From: JAGVJT01 sp964513205
GTDB taxonomy: Bacteria; Pseudomonadota; Gammaproteobacteria; Legionellales; Legionellaceae
Length of the DNA stretch: 64,000 nucleotides
Direction of reading: 5' to 3'
NCBI GenBank assembly: GCA_964513205.1
Contig: CAZELP010000001.1
Coordinates: 1-64,000 of the forward strand
This document shows positions 15,195-24,974 of this stretch, piece by piece; position 1 is the stretch's first letter; the number at the start of each line of letters is the position of its first letter. Made by a program: the position numbers and the translations under genes. The notes beneath the pieces were generated by a model. That model saw only the letters and a list, made by a program, of their open reading frames with translations. It searched no databases and was not told where the DNA came from.

Positions 15195-16499
15195 CTACTC
15201 ATCGGTGCTATTGCCTGGATTTTCCAGGCTTAAAATACCGGTATTAAAATCATACGCGAACAACTCTGCATAACGCCCCCAATCGATCATTGTACAGAGT
15301 ACTCGCTCTGCTTCTTTTTCACTGAGGTAATCTTCGAGCTTGGTCAAAAAACGCTCTTCAGAAACACGATGGCTGGTTTTCTCATCCAGCACTCGACTAA
15401 TGTATCGAGCCAATGGAACGGTCTCAAGTAATTGCTGCGCAAATAAATGCTTCCTTGCATGCAGATCGGCATCTAAGAATTGTTGTCCTAAAGAAGTGAG
15501 ATGAATATCTCCGGCCAATACTTCTGCAAACCCCAAAATTTCCAAAGTTTCAAGAATGGGGAAGAGATCATCCACATTCATCATCAACTCATCCGCAAGC
15601 TCTGGTAAGTCGATTTTTCCTTCGAAAGACTCCATTGTTTCAATTAATCCAGATAATTCTGAAGGGTCAACATCAGGCAATCGGTAACCCAAATCAATTT
15701 GTTTGCCTCGTTGAGCTTGCTTCATTTTTTCATAGAAACCCGTTGTCATGAGCGTATAAATTCTATCGACATACTCTCGGAACTCAAGACTTTCAGAGTC
15801 TCGTGGTTGCGGCAAATTAACCGGGAGATCCGCACGAATATGACCCGGTTCACTGCCTAAAATAATAATCCTATCAGCCAGTGTGACGGCTTCTTCAATG
15901 TTGTGCGTCACCAGCAAAATACCATTCGTTTGGGTCTTTTTTTCCTGCCACAAATTCAATAGATCGGATTTTAAATTTTCAGCGGTCAATACATCGAGTG
16001 CGGAAAAAGGCTCATCCATCAACAGAATATCAGGGTGAATCACCAGCGCTCGAGCAAACCCAACGCGTTGGCGCATGCCGCCTGAAAGCTCTCTTGGGTA
16101 AGCCGACTCAAAACCATCCAAACCAATAATATCAATCGCTTCAATGGCCCTTTGGCGACGCTCTTCCCGTGGAACACCTTGCGCTTCCAAACCAAGTTCA
16201 ACGTTTTCAAGGACGGTCAACCAGGGCATCAGTGCAAAAGACTGGAAAACCATCGAAATACCTTGCACGGGACCGGAAACACGTCGATTTCGATAAGTCA
16301 CATGGCCATTTGTAGGAGAGAGAAGTCCCGCAATAATGCGTAATAAAGTCGATTTACCTGAACCAGACTTTCCAAGCAAGGCAACAATCTCACCCTCTTT
16401 TAAAGAAAAGTTAATGTTTTCAAGTACAAGCAACGCTTGCGTAGATGCTTTTTTATAAGCTTTATGCAATCCGCTTACTTCTAGAATAATCTCTGCCAT
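15195..16499 (-). CDS. Nitrate/sulfonate-type ABC transporter ATPase with C-terminal AAA-associated domain
   Basis: This 434-residue protein has an N-terminal ABC cassette with Walker A GKSGSGKST (about 40-48), signature LSGGMRQRV and Walker B ILLMDEPFSALD. The C-terminal half (about 260-430) matches the helical AAA-associated domain found on some NrtC/SsuB-like ATPases. The permease gene lies six bases upstream in the same direction. No periplasmic binding protein is nearby, so the substrate (an oxyanion or organic anion by family) is undefined. Confidence 0.85.
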   Translation of the reverse strand: MAEIILEVSGLHKAYKKASTQALLVLENINFSLKEGEIVALLGKSGSGKSTLLRIIAGLLSPTNGHVTYRNRRVSGPVQGISMVFQSFALMPWLTVLENVELGLEAQGVPREERRQRAIEAIDIIGLDGFESAYPRELSGGMRQRVGFARALVIHPDILLMDEPFSALDVLTAENLKSDLLNLWQEKKTQTNGILLVTHNIEEAVTLADRIIILGSEPGHIRADLPVNLPQPRDSESLEFREYVDRIYTLMTTGFYEKMKQAQRGKQIDLGYRLPDVDPSELSGLIETMESFEGKIDLPELADELMMNVDDLFPILETLEILGFAEVLAGDIHLTSLGQQFLDADLHARKHLFAQQLLETVPLARYISRVLDEKTSHRVSEERFLTKLEDYLSEKEAERVLCTMIDWGRYAELFAYDFNTGILSLENPGNSTDE

Positions 16500-16505
16500 A
16501 ATTTC

Positions 16506-18245
16506 TCAATAATTGAAACGAGACTCCGCCAAACGATATAGCGGGCGCCAAATTAATTGATTAAATAGTAACACATAAATACACATCATGACGGTCCCCA
16601 AAGCCAATTTTGGAAAGTTACCAGTTAATGTATTGATGTGAATATATTCCCCAAGCCCGGTTGCTTGCAAGGTAGTATCACCCCAACTCACCCACTCTGC
16701 AACAATACTCGCATTCCAAGCCCCCCCAGCGGCACTGATAGCCCCTGTGATATAAAAAGGAAAAATCGCGGGCAGCGCCAATCTACGCCACCATAACCAA
16801 CCTTTCAGACCAAAGTTATCTGCAACCAATGTTAAATCACGCGGAATCCTTGAGGCACCCGCAATCACATTGAATAGGATGTACCACTGCGTTCCTAAAA
16901 TCATCAGCGGTGTGACCCAAATTTCCACATTCAGATGAAAACGCACAATTGCAATTACAAAAAGAGGATAAAAAAGATTGGCAGGGAAAGCCGCAACAAA
17001 TTGTATAAAAGCCTGAGCTTTTTGCGCAATAAACGGTCTTTGTCCTAACCACACACCGACCGGGATCCACACCAAAGAACTGAGTAAAATCAAAACGATG
17101 ACCCGAACACTGGTCATCAATCCTAAAAATGAAACACGCAATACTTCATCGACATCGAGTGTTTCAAGGATATAGCGTGTCAAAAAGATACTTGCCGAAA
17201 ACAATGCCAAGAATAACCCAATGCGCCACAACCAATCATGCATCTGTTGCCGAGGATGGTACACATCCTCTCGAATAGGCTTTACGGCGCTCTTTCTAAG
17301 CCATGCTGCATTTAAAAATTTATCTTTCAACCATGAAAACCCAGAGTCAGCATGTTTCATCAGTGGGCTTTTCCGAACCAAATCGATAAGCCACGATTGA
17401 TAAGCATGATCATCCGTCACCTGATCAAGACGAAATTTTTCAGACCATGCCAACAAGGGACGAAACAGCAATTGATCATAGCTAAAAATGACAATCACCA
17501 TCGTTAAAATGGCGTACCCAAGAGCAGTCAAACTTTTTGATTCAATGGCAAGTGCAATATACGAGCCGATTCCAGGTAAATGTATATCTTGATGAGCCAC
17601 CACAATGGCTTCGGACAACACCACAAAAAACCAACTGGCTGACATCGACATCATGAGATTCCACAAAAGACCAGACATCGCACAAGGAACTTCTACTTTC
17701 CAAAAACGCTGCCAAGCTGAAAGCTGGAACATGAGCGAAGCTTCCAATAAATCGTGAGGAATCGTTTTTAAAGATTGGTAAAAACTAAATGTAATGTTCC
17801 ATACTTGCGCTGTAAAAATCACAAAAATAGAGGCACATTCCGGACCCAATAAACTACCTGGGAATAAATGAATGAATCCTGTAATGGTAATGGCCAAAAA
17901 ACTCAATACGGGTACGGATTGCAAAATATCAATTGCAGGAATAATAATCGCTTCTGCACGTTTATTTTTTGCGGCCAACGTTCCCACAACAAAGGTAAAG
18001 GCAAGGGATAACAAAAGCGCGATAAACATGCGAAACACCGTACGCAATGCATACAAAGGCAAATGTTTAGGATCTAGCGATAATGCAATGGGATCTCCTA
18101 GAGCGTAAGGCGTTGCCATTTGCTGACCTGCCCAGCTTAAGAAAAACATCACCAAAAAAAGCAATATCAATAAAAAAACGTCCCAGCCATTCATAAAACG
18201 ACTGACATTTTCTCGATTGGTGAAATAAACTCGATTCACTTCCAT
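16506..18245 (-). CDS. Fused double ABC permease of the anion/nitrate family
   Basis: This 579-residue inner-membrane protein has two tandem binding-protein-dependent permease domains (about 70-270 and 370-570), each with an EAA-type loop, joined by a soluble linker (about 275-330). The duplicated permease is characteristic of a subgroup annotated as anion transport systems. The partner ATPase follows after six bases. Expression would start in the 171-base gap shared divergently with gcvT. Substrate unknown. Confidence 0.83.
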   Translation of the reverse strand: MEVNRVYFTNRENVSRFMNGWDVFLLILLFLVMFFLSWAGQQMATPYALGDPIALSLDPKHLPLYALRTVFRMFIALLLSLAFTFVVGTLAAKNKRAEAIIIPAIDILQSVPVLSFLAITITGFIHLFPGSLLGPECASIFVIFTAQVWNITFSFYQSLKTIPHDLLEASLMFQLSAWQRFWKVEVPCAMSGLLWNLMMSMSASWFFVVLSEAIVVAHQDIHLPGIGSYIALAIESKSLTALGYAILTMVIVIFSYDQLLFRPLLAWSEKFRLDQVTDDHAYQSWLIDLVRKSPLMKHADSGFSWLKDKFLNAAWLRKSAVKPIREDVYHPRQQMHDWLWRIGLFLALFSASIFLTRYILETLDVDEVLRVSFLGLMTSVRVIVLILLSSLVWIPVGVWLGQRPFIAQKAQAFIQFVAAFPANLFYPLFVIAIVRFHLNVEIWVTPLMILGTQWYILFNVIAGASRIPRDLTLVADNFGLKGWLWWRRLALPAIFPFYITGAISAAGGAWNASIVAEWVSWGDTTLQATGLGEYIHINTLTGNFPKLALGTVMMCIYVLLFNQLIWRPLYRLAESRFNY

Positions 18246-18358
18246 ACTGCCCTCAAAATCACAAATGGATAACGGTTATCATCCCATTTTCTCTAAACTC
18301 GAATAATCCCAAATATCATGACTACTCGTCAAACTTTAAATGAATTTCAAGACATCTA

Positions 18359-18386
18359 TTGAAGCAAAATCACTTCTCGGTATAAT
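18359..18386 (+). promoter_or_regulatory. Probable promoter of the glycine cleavage operon
   Basis: TTGAAG (18359-18364) and a consensus TATAAT (18381-18386) are 16 bases apart, 30 bases before the gcvT ATG. CAGGAG (18407-18412) is the ribosome-binding site. I saw no glycine riboswitch fold in the 171-base gap 18246-18416. Confidence 0.65.
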
Positions 18387-18416
18387 CGATACACGATTAT
18401 CTTATACAGGAGTTTT

Positions 18417-19499
18417 ATGGTCGCGAAAACCCCTCTCCACGACCGTCATTTGGCACTCGGTGCAAAGATGGTTGATTTTCATGGGTGGAGCATGCCTTTA
18501 CATTATGGCTCTCAACTAGAAGAACATCACGCCGTTCGAAATAAAACCGGTGTTTTTGACGTTTCGCACATGACCATTGTCGACATCCTCGGAGCTGGTG
18601 GTCGCCAGTTTTTGCGGAAACTTCTTTGTAACGATGTTGATTCACTGACGCATGTGGGCCGCGCATTATACAGCTGCCTTTGCAATGAGCATGGCGGCAT
18701 CATTGATGACCTAATCGTCTACCAGAGAGCCTCAGACAATTATCGAGTTGTATTCAATTCTGCCACCAAAAATCGTGTGCTACCATGGTTATACGAAAAA
18801 ATGAGTGGTTTCTCTATTGGTCTGCAAAAAAGAACCGAGCTTGCAATGGTCGCCGTTCAAGGCCCCGGCAGTATGGATACATTGGCTCAAATTTTAACAC
18901 CAGCAGAACAAGACGCTGTTTCTACACTGGCCGCATTTGAATGCGTCGACACAGGAGAAAACTTTTTTGCACGAACCGGTTACACGGGTGAAGATGGTTT
19001 TGAAATTATTCTCCCCGAAGAACGTATCGGAGCGTTTTGGGACAAACTCATCGCACAAAATGTACAACCATGTGGTCTTGGCGCACGAGACACTTTACGA
19101 TTAGAAGCAGGGCTTTTGCTTTACGGACAAGACATGGACGAAACAACAACGCCACTCGAATCAGGATTAGCCTGGACCATTAAATGGGAGCCACAAGATC
19201 GCGATTTCATAGGCATGGCCGCTTTGATGGCTCAAAAACAACAGGGAGTCAAACGAAAACTTGTCGGACTGACGCTGAAAGAACAAGCCATCATGCGCCC
19301 AGGTCAAACCATCTATGTCAATGACCATCCGGTGGGAACGATCACCAGTGGCACGTATTCCCCGACATTGGGACATACCATTGCTCTTGCACGTGTAACA
19401 CAAGACACTGTAGGTCCCGTCACTGTTAACATTCGAGGAAAATCATTCGAAGCAACCGTGCAAAAACCACGCTTTGTTAAACAAGGCCAAGCCATTTAG
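18417..19499 (+). CDS. gcvT: Glycine cleavage system T protein (aminomethyltransferase)
   Basis: This 360-residue tetrahydrofolate-dependent enzyme takes the aminomethyl group from lipoyl-GcvH, releasing ammonia and forming methylene-THF. N-terminal motifs F-H-G-W-S-M-P and F-D-V-S-H-M, the G-Y-T-G-E-D-G-F-E signature (about 185-193) and the L-G-A-R-D-T-L-R-L-E block are all intact. It is first in the operon gcvT-gcvH-gcvPA-gcvPB, 11 bases before gcvH. Confidence 0.96.
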   Translation: MVAKTPLHDRHLALGAKMVDFHGWSMPLHYGSQLEEHHAVRNKTGVFDVSHMTIVDILGAGGRQFLRKLLCNDVDSLTHVGRALYSCLCNEHGGIIDDLIVYQRASDNYRVVFNSATKNRVLPWLYEKMSGFSIGLQKRTELAMVAVQGPGSMDTLAQILTPAEQDAVSTLAAFECVDTGENFFARTGYTGEDGFEIILPEERIGAFWDKLIAQNVQPCGLGARDTLRLEAGLLLYGQDMDETTTPLESGLAWTIKWEPQDRDFIGMAALMAQKQQGVKRKLVGLTLKEQAIMRPGQTIYVNDHPVGTITSGTYSPTLGHTIALARVTQDTVGPVTVNIRGKSFEATVQKPRFVKQGQAI

Positions 19500-19510
19500 G
19501 AGTATGTAAC

Positions 19511-19882
19511 ATGAAATTTACGGCAACACACGAGTGGATTAAAACAGAAAATGCAGAAGAAATGACGGTTGGAATCACCGATCATGCGCAATCACTGCTG
19601 GGCGATCTTGTTTTTGTCGACATGCCATCTATTGGCACACACGTCAAAGCAGGACAAGAACTTGGCGTGGTTGAGTCTGTAAAAGCCGCTTCAGATTTTT
19701 ACGCACCCATCAGCGGAACCGTAAGTTCAATTAACACCGATGTCGAACGTAATGTAGCACTCGTCAATGAATCTGCAGAAGAAAATGGCTGGCTTGTTAA
19801 AATCAAACCAGACAATGTGGATGAACTGAACGCTCTTCTTGACAAAACACAGTACGAAGCGCAAATTGCCGAAGGACATTAG
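19511..19882 (+). CDS. gcvH: Glycine cleavage system H protein (lipoyl carrier)
   Basis: This 123-residue lipoyl-domain protein shuttles the aminomethyl group between the P, T and L subunits. The lipoylated lysine is in the motif V-E-S-V-K-A-A (K about residue 60). H-E-W at the N-terminus and the length are standard. Only two bases separate it from gcvPA. Confidence 0.96.
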   Translation: MKFTATHEWIKTENAEEMTVGITDHAQSLLGDLVFVDMPSIGTHVKAGQELGVVESVKAASDFYAPISGTVSSINTDVERNVALVNESAEENGWLVKIKPDNVDELNALLDKTQYEAQIAEGH

Positions 19883-19884
19883 AA

Positions 19885-21261
19885 ATGCCATTTATTCCAC
19901 ACACTGAAGATGATATTAAACAAATGCTGGAATCCATCAGTGCGCCCTCACTCAACGCATTATTTGATGAAATTCCAGCCTCTTTAAAATTTGATGGATT
20001 TCAAAATATTCCAGATGGAATAAACGAAATGTCCATGCTCAAAGCAGCTAAAAAATCTGCCCATGAGAATAAAAACGGACTTTGCTTTTTAGGCGCCGGA
20101 AGCTACGATCATCATATCCCTTCTGCTGTGTGGAGTATCGCCTCTCGAGGAGAGTTTTTAACTGCATATACGCCTTATCAAGCGGAGGCCAGTCAAGGAA
20201 CATTGCAATTGCTGTATGAGTTTCAGACTCTAATTGCAACTTTAACCGAGATGGACGTGGCCAACGCCTCTCTTTACGATGGCGCAAGTGCGCTCAGTGA
20301 AGCCGTCCTAATGGCGGTAAGACTTAGCCGAAAAGAACAAACCCATCGCGTTTTAGTTCCAGAATCGCTGCATCCTCACTATCGTGATACTTTAAAAACC
20401 ATCCTTTCAAACCAACAAATCGAATTGATTTCGCTACCGTTTGATAAAGAAACGGGTATCACGTTACTTTCAACACTAGAGCCATATCGAGATGATACGA
20501 TTACAGCGCTCATTATTCCTCAACCTAATTTTTTCGGTGCGCTTGAATCCGTAGATGCACTCAGTGATTTTGCTCATGAAGCGGGTATCATTAGCATTGC
20601 GTGTGTCAATCCTGTCTCATTAGGACTTCTAAAGCCACCTGGAGCATGGGGAAAACATGGTGTCGACATCGTCTGCGGGGAAGGACAACCATTTGGCTCA
20701 CCAATGGCAGGAGGAGGCCCCTATTTTGGTTTCCTGAGTACACGCCTAAAACATGTTCGTCAAATCCCTGGACGCCTCATTGGATGCACAGTAGACAAAG
20801 ACGGCAAGCGTGGCTTTAGCCTAACCTTACAAGCACGAGAGCAGCATATTCGAAGAGCCAAAGCAACATCGAATATCTGTACCAATCAAGGTTTACTTGT
20901 GACTGCCGCCACCATACACATGTGTCTTTTGGGGCCAAATGGTCTTTTCAACGTGGCCAAAACATCACATCTGAATACACAACATTTAATCGACGCGCTC
21001 ACCCGTATTCCAGGCGTACATCAACTCTTTAAAACTGGCTCGTGCTTCCACGAGGCCGTTTTATCACTTCCTTGTCCCGCTGACGTTGTCATTGAGGCGA
21101 TGGCAAACAAAGGAATTGTTGCAGGCCTCAATTTATCAACCTATTACCCGGAAATTCCAAATGCCATATTGGTATGTGCAACAGAGAAATATGGCGATGA
21201 AGAAATCAAATTTTACCAAAAATGTCTGCGCGATTTTTTATTGGGAGCATCATCATGCTAA
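19885..21261 (+). CDS. gcvPA: Glycine decarboxylase (P protein) subunit 1
   Basis: This 458-residue N-terminal half of the pyridoxal-phosphate-dependent glycine decarboxylase is encoded separately from the catalytic-lysine half, as in Legionella, Coxiella and many Gram-positives. It has the F-L-G-A-G-S-Y-D-H-H and Y-T-P-Y-Q-A-E-A-S-Q-G motifs of this half and no PLP lysine. Its stop overlaps the gcvPB start (ATGCTAA, 21255-21261), which suggests coupled, stoichiometric synthesis. Confidence 0.96.
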   Translation: MPFIPHTEDDIKQMLESISAPSLNALFDEIPASLKFDGFQNIPDGINEMSMLKAAKKSAHENKNGLCFLGAGSYDHHIPSAVWSIASRGEFLTAYTPYQAEASQGTLQLLYEFQTLIATLTEMDVANASLYDGASALSEAVLMAVRLSRKEQTHRVLVPESLHPHYRDTLKTILSNQQIELISLPFDKETGITLLSTLEPYRDDTITALIIPQPNFFGALESVDALSDFAHEAGIISIACVNPVSLGLLKPPGAWGKHGVDIVCGEGQPFGSPMAGGGPYFGFLSTRLKHVRQIPGRLIGCTVDKDGKRGFSLTLQAREQHIRRAKATSNICTNQGLLVTAATIHMCLLGPNGLFNVAKTSHLNTQHLIDALTRIPGVHQLFKTGSCFHEAVLSLPCPADVVIEAMANKGIVAGLNLSTYYPEIPNAILVCATEKYGDEEIKFYQKCLRDFLLGASSC

Positions 21262-22721
21262 TTTTTGAACAATCAAAACCCACACGCCAAGCAAAAGGAC
21301 AATCTCCTGAAAGAATAGATGATCAAGTCCGTATCCCATCTCATTTTTTGCGTCAAACTCCGCCTCAATGGCCAGAATGTTCCGAGCTTGAAGTTGTCCG
21401 ACATTTTACTAAACTTTCAAAGCTAAACTTCTCTATTGATACGCACTTTTATCCGTTGGGTTCTTGCACGATGAAATACAATCCGAAAGGTGTTCATCAT
21501 GCAGCCTCTCTTCCAGGCTTCTTAGAGCATCATCCTCTTGCTCCTGCTTCAGTCAGCCAGGGTACTCTGCGTATTTTGTTTGATTTGCAGCAATATTTAA
21601 TTGAAATTACCGGTATGCAAGCGGTCTCTTTAACTCCAATGGCTGGATCTCAAGGTGAATTTGCAGGCGTTGCGATGATTAAGGCTTACCATCATGCAAG
21701 AGGAGATCACGCGCGTCGAGAAATGTTGATTCCAGATGCGGCGCACGGCACAAATCCAGCATCTGCCGCAATGTGCGGTTTTGATATTGTAGAAATTCCG
21801 ACCGCAAGCGATGGTGATATCGACCTAGAAGCACTCAAGAAAGCAGTTGGCCCGCAAACAGCCGGCATTATGTTGACCAATCCATCAACACTTGGTCTTT
21901 TTATGCAAAAAATTTCTGATGTTGCTCAAATTGTGCATCATGCTGGAGGTCTTCTTTATTACGATGGCGCAAATTTAAATGCCATTTTGGGACAAGTCCG
22001 ACCTGGTGATATGGGGTTTGATGTCATGCATCTCAATCTCCATAAAACATTCGCAACTCCCCATGGAGGTGGAGGACCAGGAGCAGGTCCTGTTGCAGTC
22101 AATGCGAAACTCGCGCCGTTTTTACCGATTCCGCTGGTTTTAAAAGAGCAAGAAACCTATCGTCTAGCCACTCATCAAGATCGTCCTCACAGTATTGGAC
22201 GGTTGTCTTCTTTTATGGGAAATACCGGCATTCTGTTGAGAGCTTATTTTTATATTCGCTGCTTGGGTAAAAAAGGTTTACACCGCGTTGCCGAATTTGC
22301 AACACTCAATGCCAACTATCTGCTTCACGAATTAACAAAAGCGGGCTATGAGGCGGCTTACCCCACTCGCCGAGCAAGTCATGAATTTATTTTAACGCTC
22401 AGTGCGATTAAAAAAGAATTTTCAGTGTTGGCAATGGATGTTGCAAAGAGACTGCTTGATTATGGATTTCACGCTCCAACAACATATTTTCCTTTGCTTA
22501 TACCCGAATGTTTGCTCATCGAACCAACAGAAACAGAAAGCAAAGAAGAGTTGGATCGGTTTGTAGACGCCATGCGGCATATCTTAAATGAGACTCGCAG
22601 TAATCCAGATCTTGTGAAAGAGGCACCTCATACCATGCCGGTCAAACGTTTAGATGATGTTAAAGCTGCACGAGAATTGGATTTGAATTTCTTTAGAGAA
22701 AAAAATCCAAGCCAAACATAA
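21255..22721 (+). CDS. gcvPB: Glycine decarboxylase (P protein) subunit 2
   Basis: This 488-residue catalytic half of the split P protein has the PLP-binding lysine in N-L-H-K-T-F followed by the glycine-rich P-H-G-G-G-G-P-G loop. The S-C-T-M-K-Y-N-P motif near residue 75 is also present. The ATG at 21255 is chosen over earlier in-frame codons because it aligns with family starts and overlaps the gcvPA stop. The L subunit (lipoamide dehydrogenase) is not encoded here. Confidence 0.96.
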   Translation: MLIFEQSKPTRQAKGQSPERIDDQVRIPSHFLRQTPPQWPECSELEVVRHFTKLSKLNFSIDTHFYPLGSCTMKYNPKGVHHAASLPGFLEHHPLAPASVSQGTLRILFDLQQYLIEITGMQAVSLTPMAGSQGEFAGVAMIKAYHHARGDHARREMLIPDAAHGTNPASAAMCGFDIVEIPTASDGDIDLEALKKAVGPQTAGIMLTNPSTLGLFMQKISDVAQIVHHAGGLLYYDGANLNAILGQVRPGDMGFDVMHLNLHKTFATPHGGGGPGAGPVAVNAKLAPFLPIPLVLKEQETYRLATHQDRPHSIGRLSSFMGNTGILLRAYFYIRCLGKKGLHRVAEFATLNANYLLHELTKAGYEAAYPTRRASHEFILTLSAIKKEFSVLAMDVAKRLLDYGFHAPTTYFPLLIPECLLIEPTETESKEELDRFVDAMRHILNETRSNPDLVKEAPHTMPVKRLDDVKAARELDLNFFREKNPSQT

Positions 22722-22756
22722 CTTATCCATAATAGTTTTTCACAGGGAGTGATGCT

Positions 22757-23026
22757 ATGAATAGTAAAGTGTTTTCACAGCGATTTAACCGAGAAATTGC
22801 GTTGATGGGGTTGCCTGAAGACATCAATGAAAAAACAAAAGCCGTTTCAAAAGTATTTGGCGTCACTCGGCATCTTGCAAATGGAATGATTTTTGGACAT
22901 GCCGTTCTAACTGAAGTTGAGCTCGATCGAGTCGCTCGCATTTTAGAAGTTTGTCCTCTTTGGCTAGGTGGACAAACAGAGCGCCGAAAAGCATACCCAG
23001 GGAAAGAATTACTTGAAGAGGCGTAA
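22757..23026 (+). CDS. Small HTH-like protein of unknown function
   Basis: This 89-residue soluble protein has a good ribosome-binding site (AGGGAG) and lies 35 bases after gcvPB in the same direction. The middle (about 23-65) reads like a helix-turn-helix of the lambda-repressor type: K-A-V-S-K-V-F-G-V-T-R-H-L-A-N then a turn and L-D-R-V-A-R-I-L. No other domain fits. It could be a small transcriptional regulator, perhaps co-transcribed with gcv. The following 145 bases hold no supported gene. Confidence 0.6.
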   Translation: MNSKVFSQRFNREIALMGLPEDINEKTKAVSKVFGVTRHLANGMIFGHAVLTEVELDRVARILEVCPLWLGGQTERRKAYPGKELLEEA

Positions 23027-23171
23027 AGCCAATCTCTGGAAGCACGAGTTTATGTGCGCATGCATAAGAAGGAAAAATGTCCCACAACAGTGGGTCCAAG
23101 ATTGCATCTGTATGTGGCTCGTGTCAAAAAGGCATTACGTAGTTCTATTTGGCGAAGCTTTTTAATATTTC

Positions 23172-23810
23172 TTACCTTCCGAATAAGCGCTGCGGATGGT
23201 TTTCGTCTGCATTTGATTTTAATGGTTGCTCGATTGAACAGAGCTGAAGCTTCAATTGAAGTACAGGACTGATATATTGATAAATTAATTCATCATGATA
23301 CACATCATCAATACAAGCAGCTGCTCGGATACACCCGATTTTTTCAAAATTGAATTTTTCATATAGTTTAATTGCTCGATGATTAAAAGATTTGACTTGA
23401 AGCTCTAAAGTTAGATTGCCTAATTCTTGAGCAACATTGATTGCTTTTGCTAACAACGCTGATCCTAACCCGATACCTTCGTACTCTCTTAATAATCCCA
23501 TGACTAATCTTGCGCGGTGATTTGCTCGCTCAAAGCCATAATTATCGATGATGATATGACCAACAATTTCTTGACCAACATATGCCAGCAGTACGAAAGA
23601 GCGTTCTGAGGCATTAAATTTTTCTATAAATCTTTCTTGAAAATCCTTTGTTTGCTCGTCATAAAATTGACTGGAGAATTTCATATATTGAGAAGACTCG
23701 CGAAATAATGCCCTAAAGTAAAAGAGTAAAGCCTCACCTTCATGAACATCTGGTGTTCGGATGACTATTTTATTAGAGTCATGTTCGTACATGGATGGGA
23801 TGGGGCGCAT
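23172..23810 (-). CDS. GNAT family N-acetyltransferase
   Basis: This 212-residue protein has a GNAT core between about residues 15 and 165: acceptor strand, then the acetyl-CoA loop region L-R-E-Y-E-G-I-G-L-G-S-A-L-L (about 108-121), followed by L-E-L-Q-V-K-S-F-N-H-R-A-I-K-L-Y-E-K-F-N-F, the usual end of the fold. About 40 C-terminal residues lie beyond the domain. The substrate is not predictable. It is transcribed alone, opposite to its neighbours. Confidence 0.8.
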   Translation of the reverse strand: MRPIPSMYEHDSNKIVIRTPDVHEGEALLFYFRALFRESSQYMKFSSQFYDEQTKDFQERFIEKFNASERSFVLLAYVGQEIVGHIIIDNYGFERANHRARLVMGLLREYEGIGLGSALLAKAINVAQELGNLTLELQVKSFNHRAIKLYEKFNFEKIGCIRAAACIDDVYHDELIYQYISPVLQLKLQLCSIEQPLKSNADENHPQRLFGR

Positions 23811-24161
23811 AATGAGTTCTCACAAGTGTATCTTGCATAATATATCAATTTTAATGGAGAAAATATTTTCATTCTACAGTTTTAATTTGGAGTGGATTCT
23901 GTGTTGCTCAAACGTTATCTAATATCATGGTGCATTATTTTTTGATAAAAGAAAAATCTGGTTTTTTCGTGTTCAAAACACGCTTTTAACCTCCAATGAT
24001 CAATCAATACTCGCCAACAAATAAAAAATAAAACAACATATACAGAGCAAAAAACTCATCAAATGTCTTCTTTCAGGTCAAATCTCTAAACGCCGTTGGA
24101 CTTTACCCCTTAAATACCGCTATGATAGAGATTCGTTACAGAAAAAGAGAACAATTGCCTC
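23811..24161. other. Gene-free AT-rich gap
   Basis: I see no coding region here. It holds upstream regions of the GNAT and RMD1-like genes and one small hairpin, CGTGTT-CAA-AACACG (23968-23982), followed by CTTTT on the plus strand. That hairpin could end a short plus-strand transcript, but I cannot identify an RNA gene. Confidence 0.5.
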
Positions 24162-24971
24162 ATGGAATGTCTTAGTTTTTGCATTGCCAACAGCATCGAT
24201 TTAACCCGGCTCGACCAACATTATAAAAAAACGATGTTCGGCTATTCTTCCATGAAATTTCGAGATGTGCTCAAAGTTGTTCCGGCTACAACATTCGATA
24301 TCGTTGTCTTTGTATTCAAGAATGGCACTATTGTTTCCTGGGGATTAAAACGCCATCAGATTCAGCTTCATCTTGACACCATCTCACTTTTTGCAGACAA
24401 ATTGGTTCCATTTAAATTACATGATGAAGTGAGCTATCGCTATGGACTCAAAACAAACATCGAGCCACATGATTATTTTGATGTGGATTGCCTGACACTG
24501 GATCGAGAAATTGATGATAACGAGCTTAAGCTTAGTCTCTCTTATGGCTTTTCTCAATCTGTCAAATTGCAATACTTCGAAACTATTTTAGAAAATCTCA
24601 TCGAAACAAATACGCCCACTATTCAAAAACTATCGAATAAACATGCATCTGTTTCTAGAAATCAATTGCAGCATGTTATTGGAGAAATTTTACGTGCTAA
24701 AACAGAGATGAATCTCATCAGTAATTTTTTATATCATCCAAAGTATTTCTGGCAACACCCTACACTCGAGGAATACTACATTATGTTGGAGCGTTATTTA
24801 CATATCCAACGGCGAGTGAATGCAATTAATCATCGTCTTGATACAATTAATGACATATTTGACATGTTTAATGAATACCTTGAGAATCGCCATGCACGCA
24901 ATATTGAGCTGATTATTGTGGTCCTGATTGCCATCGAAGTCATCCTGGGTCTACTTACGCTGCACCGATAA
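24162..24971 (+). CDS. RMD1/DUF155 family protein with C-terminal membrane anchor
   Basis: This 269-residue protein has a DUF155 core (about 45-215) marked by D-I-V-V-F-V-F-K-N-G-T-I-V-S-W-G-L, the conserved strand-turn of this family, and a single C-terminal transmembrane helix (about 246-265). The family includes yeast Rmd1 and mitochondrial RMND1, linked to mitochondrial translation; the bacterial role is unknown. The helical segment before the anchor (about 170-240) probably forms a coiled coil. The next gene starts three bases after its stop. Confidence 0.82.
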   Translation: MECLSFCIANSIDLTRLDQHYKKTMFGYSSMKFRDVLKVVPATTFDIVVFVFKNGTIVSWGLKRHQIQLHLDTISLFADKLVPFKLHDEVSYRYGLKTNIEPHDYFDVDCLTLDREIDDNELKLSLSYGFSQSVKLQYFETILENLIETNTPTIQKLSNKHASVSRNQLQHVIGEILRAKTEMNLISNFLYHPKYFWQHPTLEEYYIMLERYLHIQRRVNAINHRLDTINDIFDMFNEYLENRHARNIELIIVVLIAIEVILGLLTLHR

Positions 24972-24974
24972 ACC

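Noticed and set aside
18246..18416. A glycine riboswitch before gcvT
   Set aside because: The gap is short, contains promoter elements, and I could not see the conserved aptamer helices.
23069..23137. A 21-codon open frame with a CCCAC/GTGGG hairpin after the HTH-like gene
   Set aside because: There is an AAGGA-like signal, but the peptide is too short and featureless to support as a gene.
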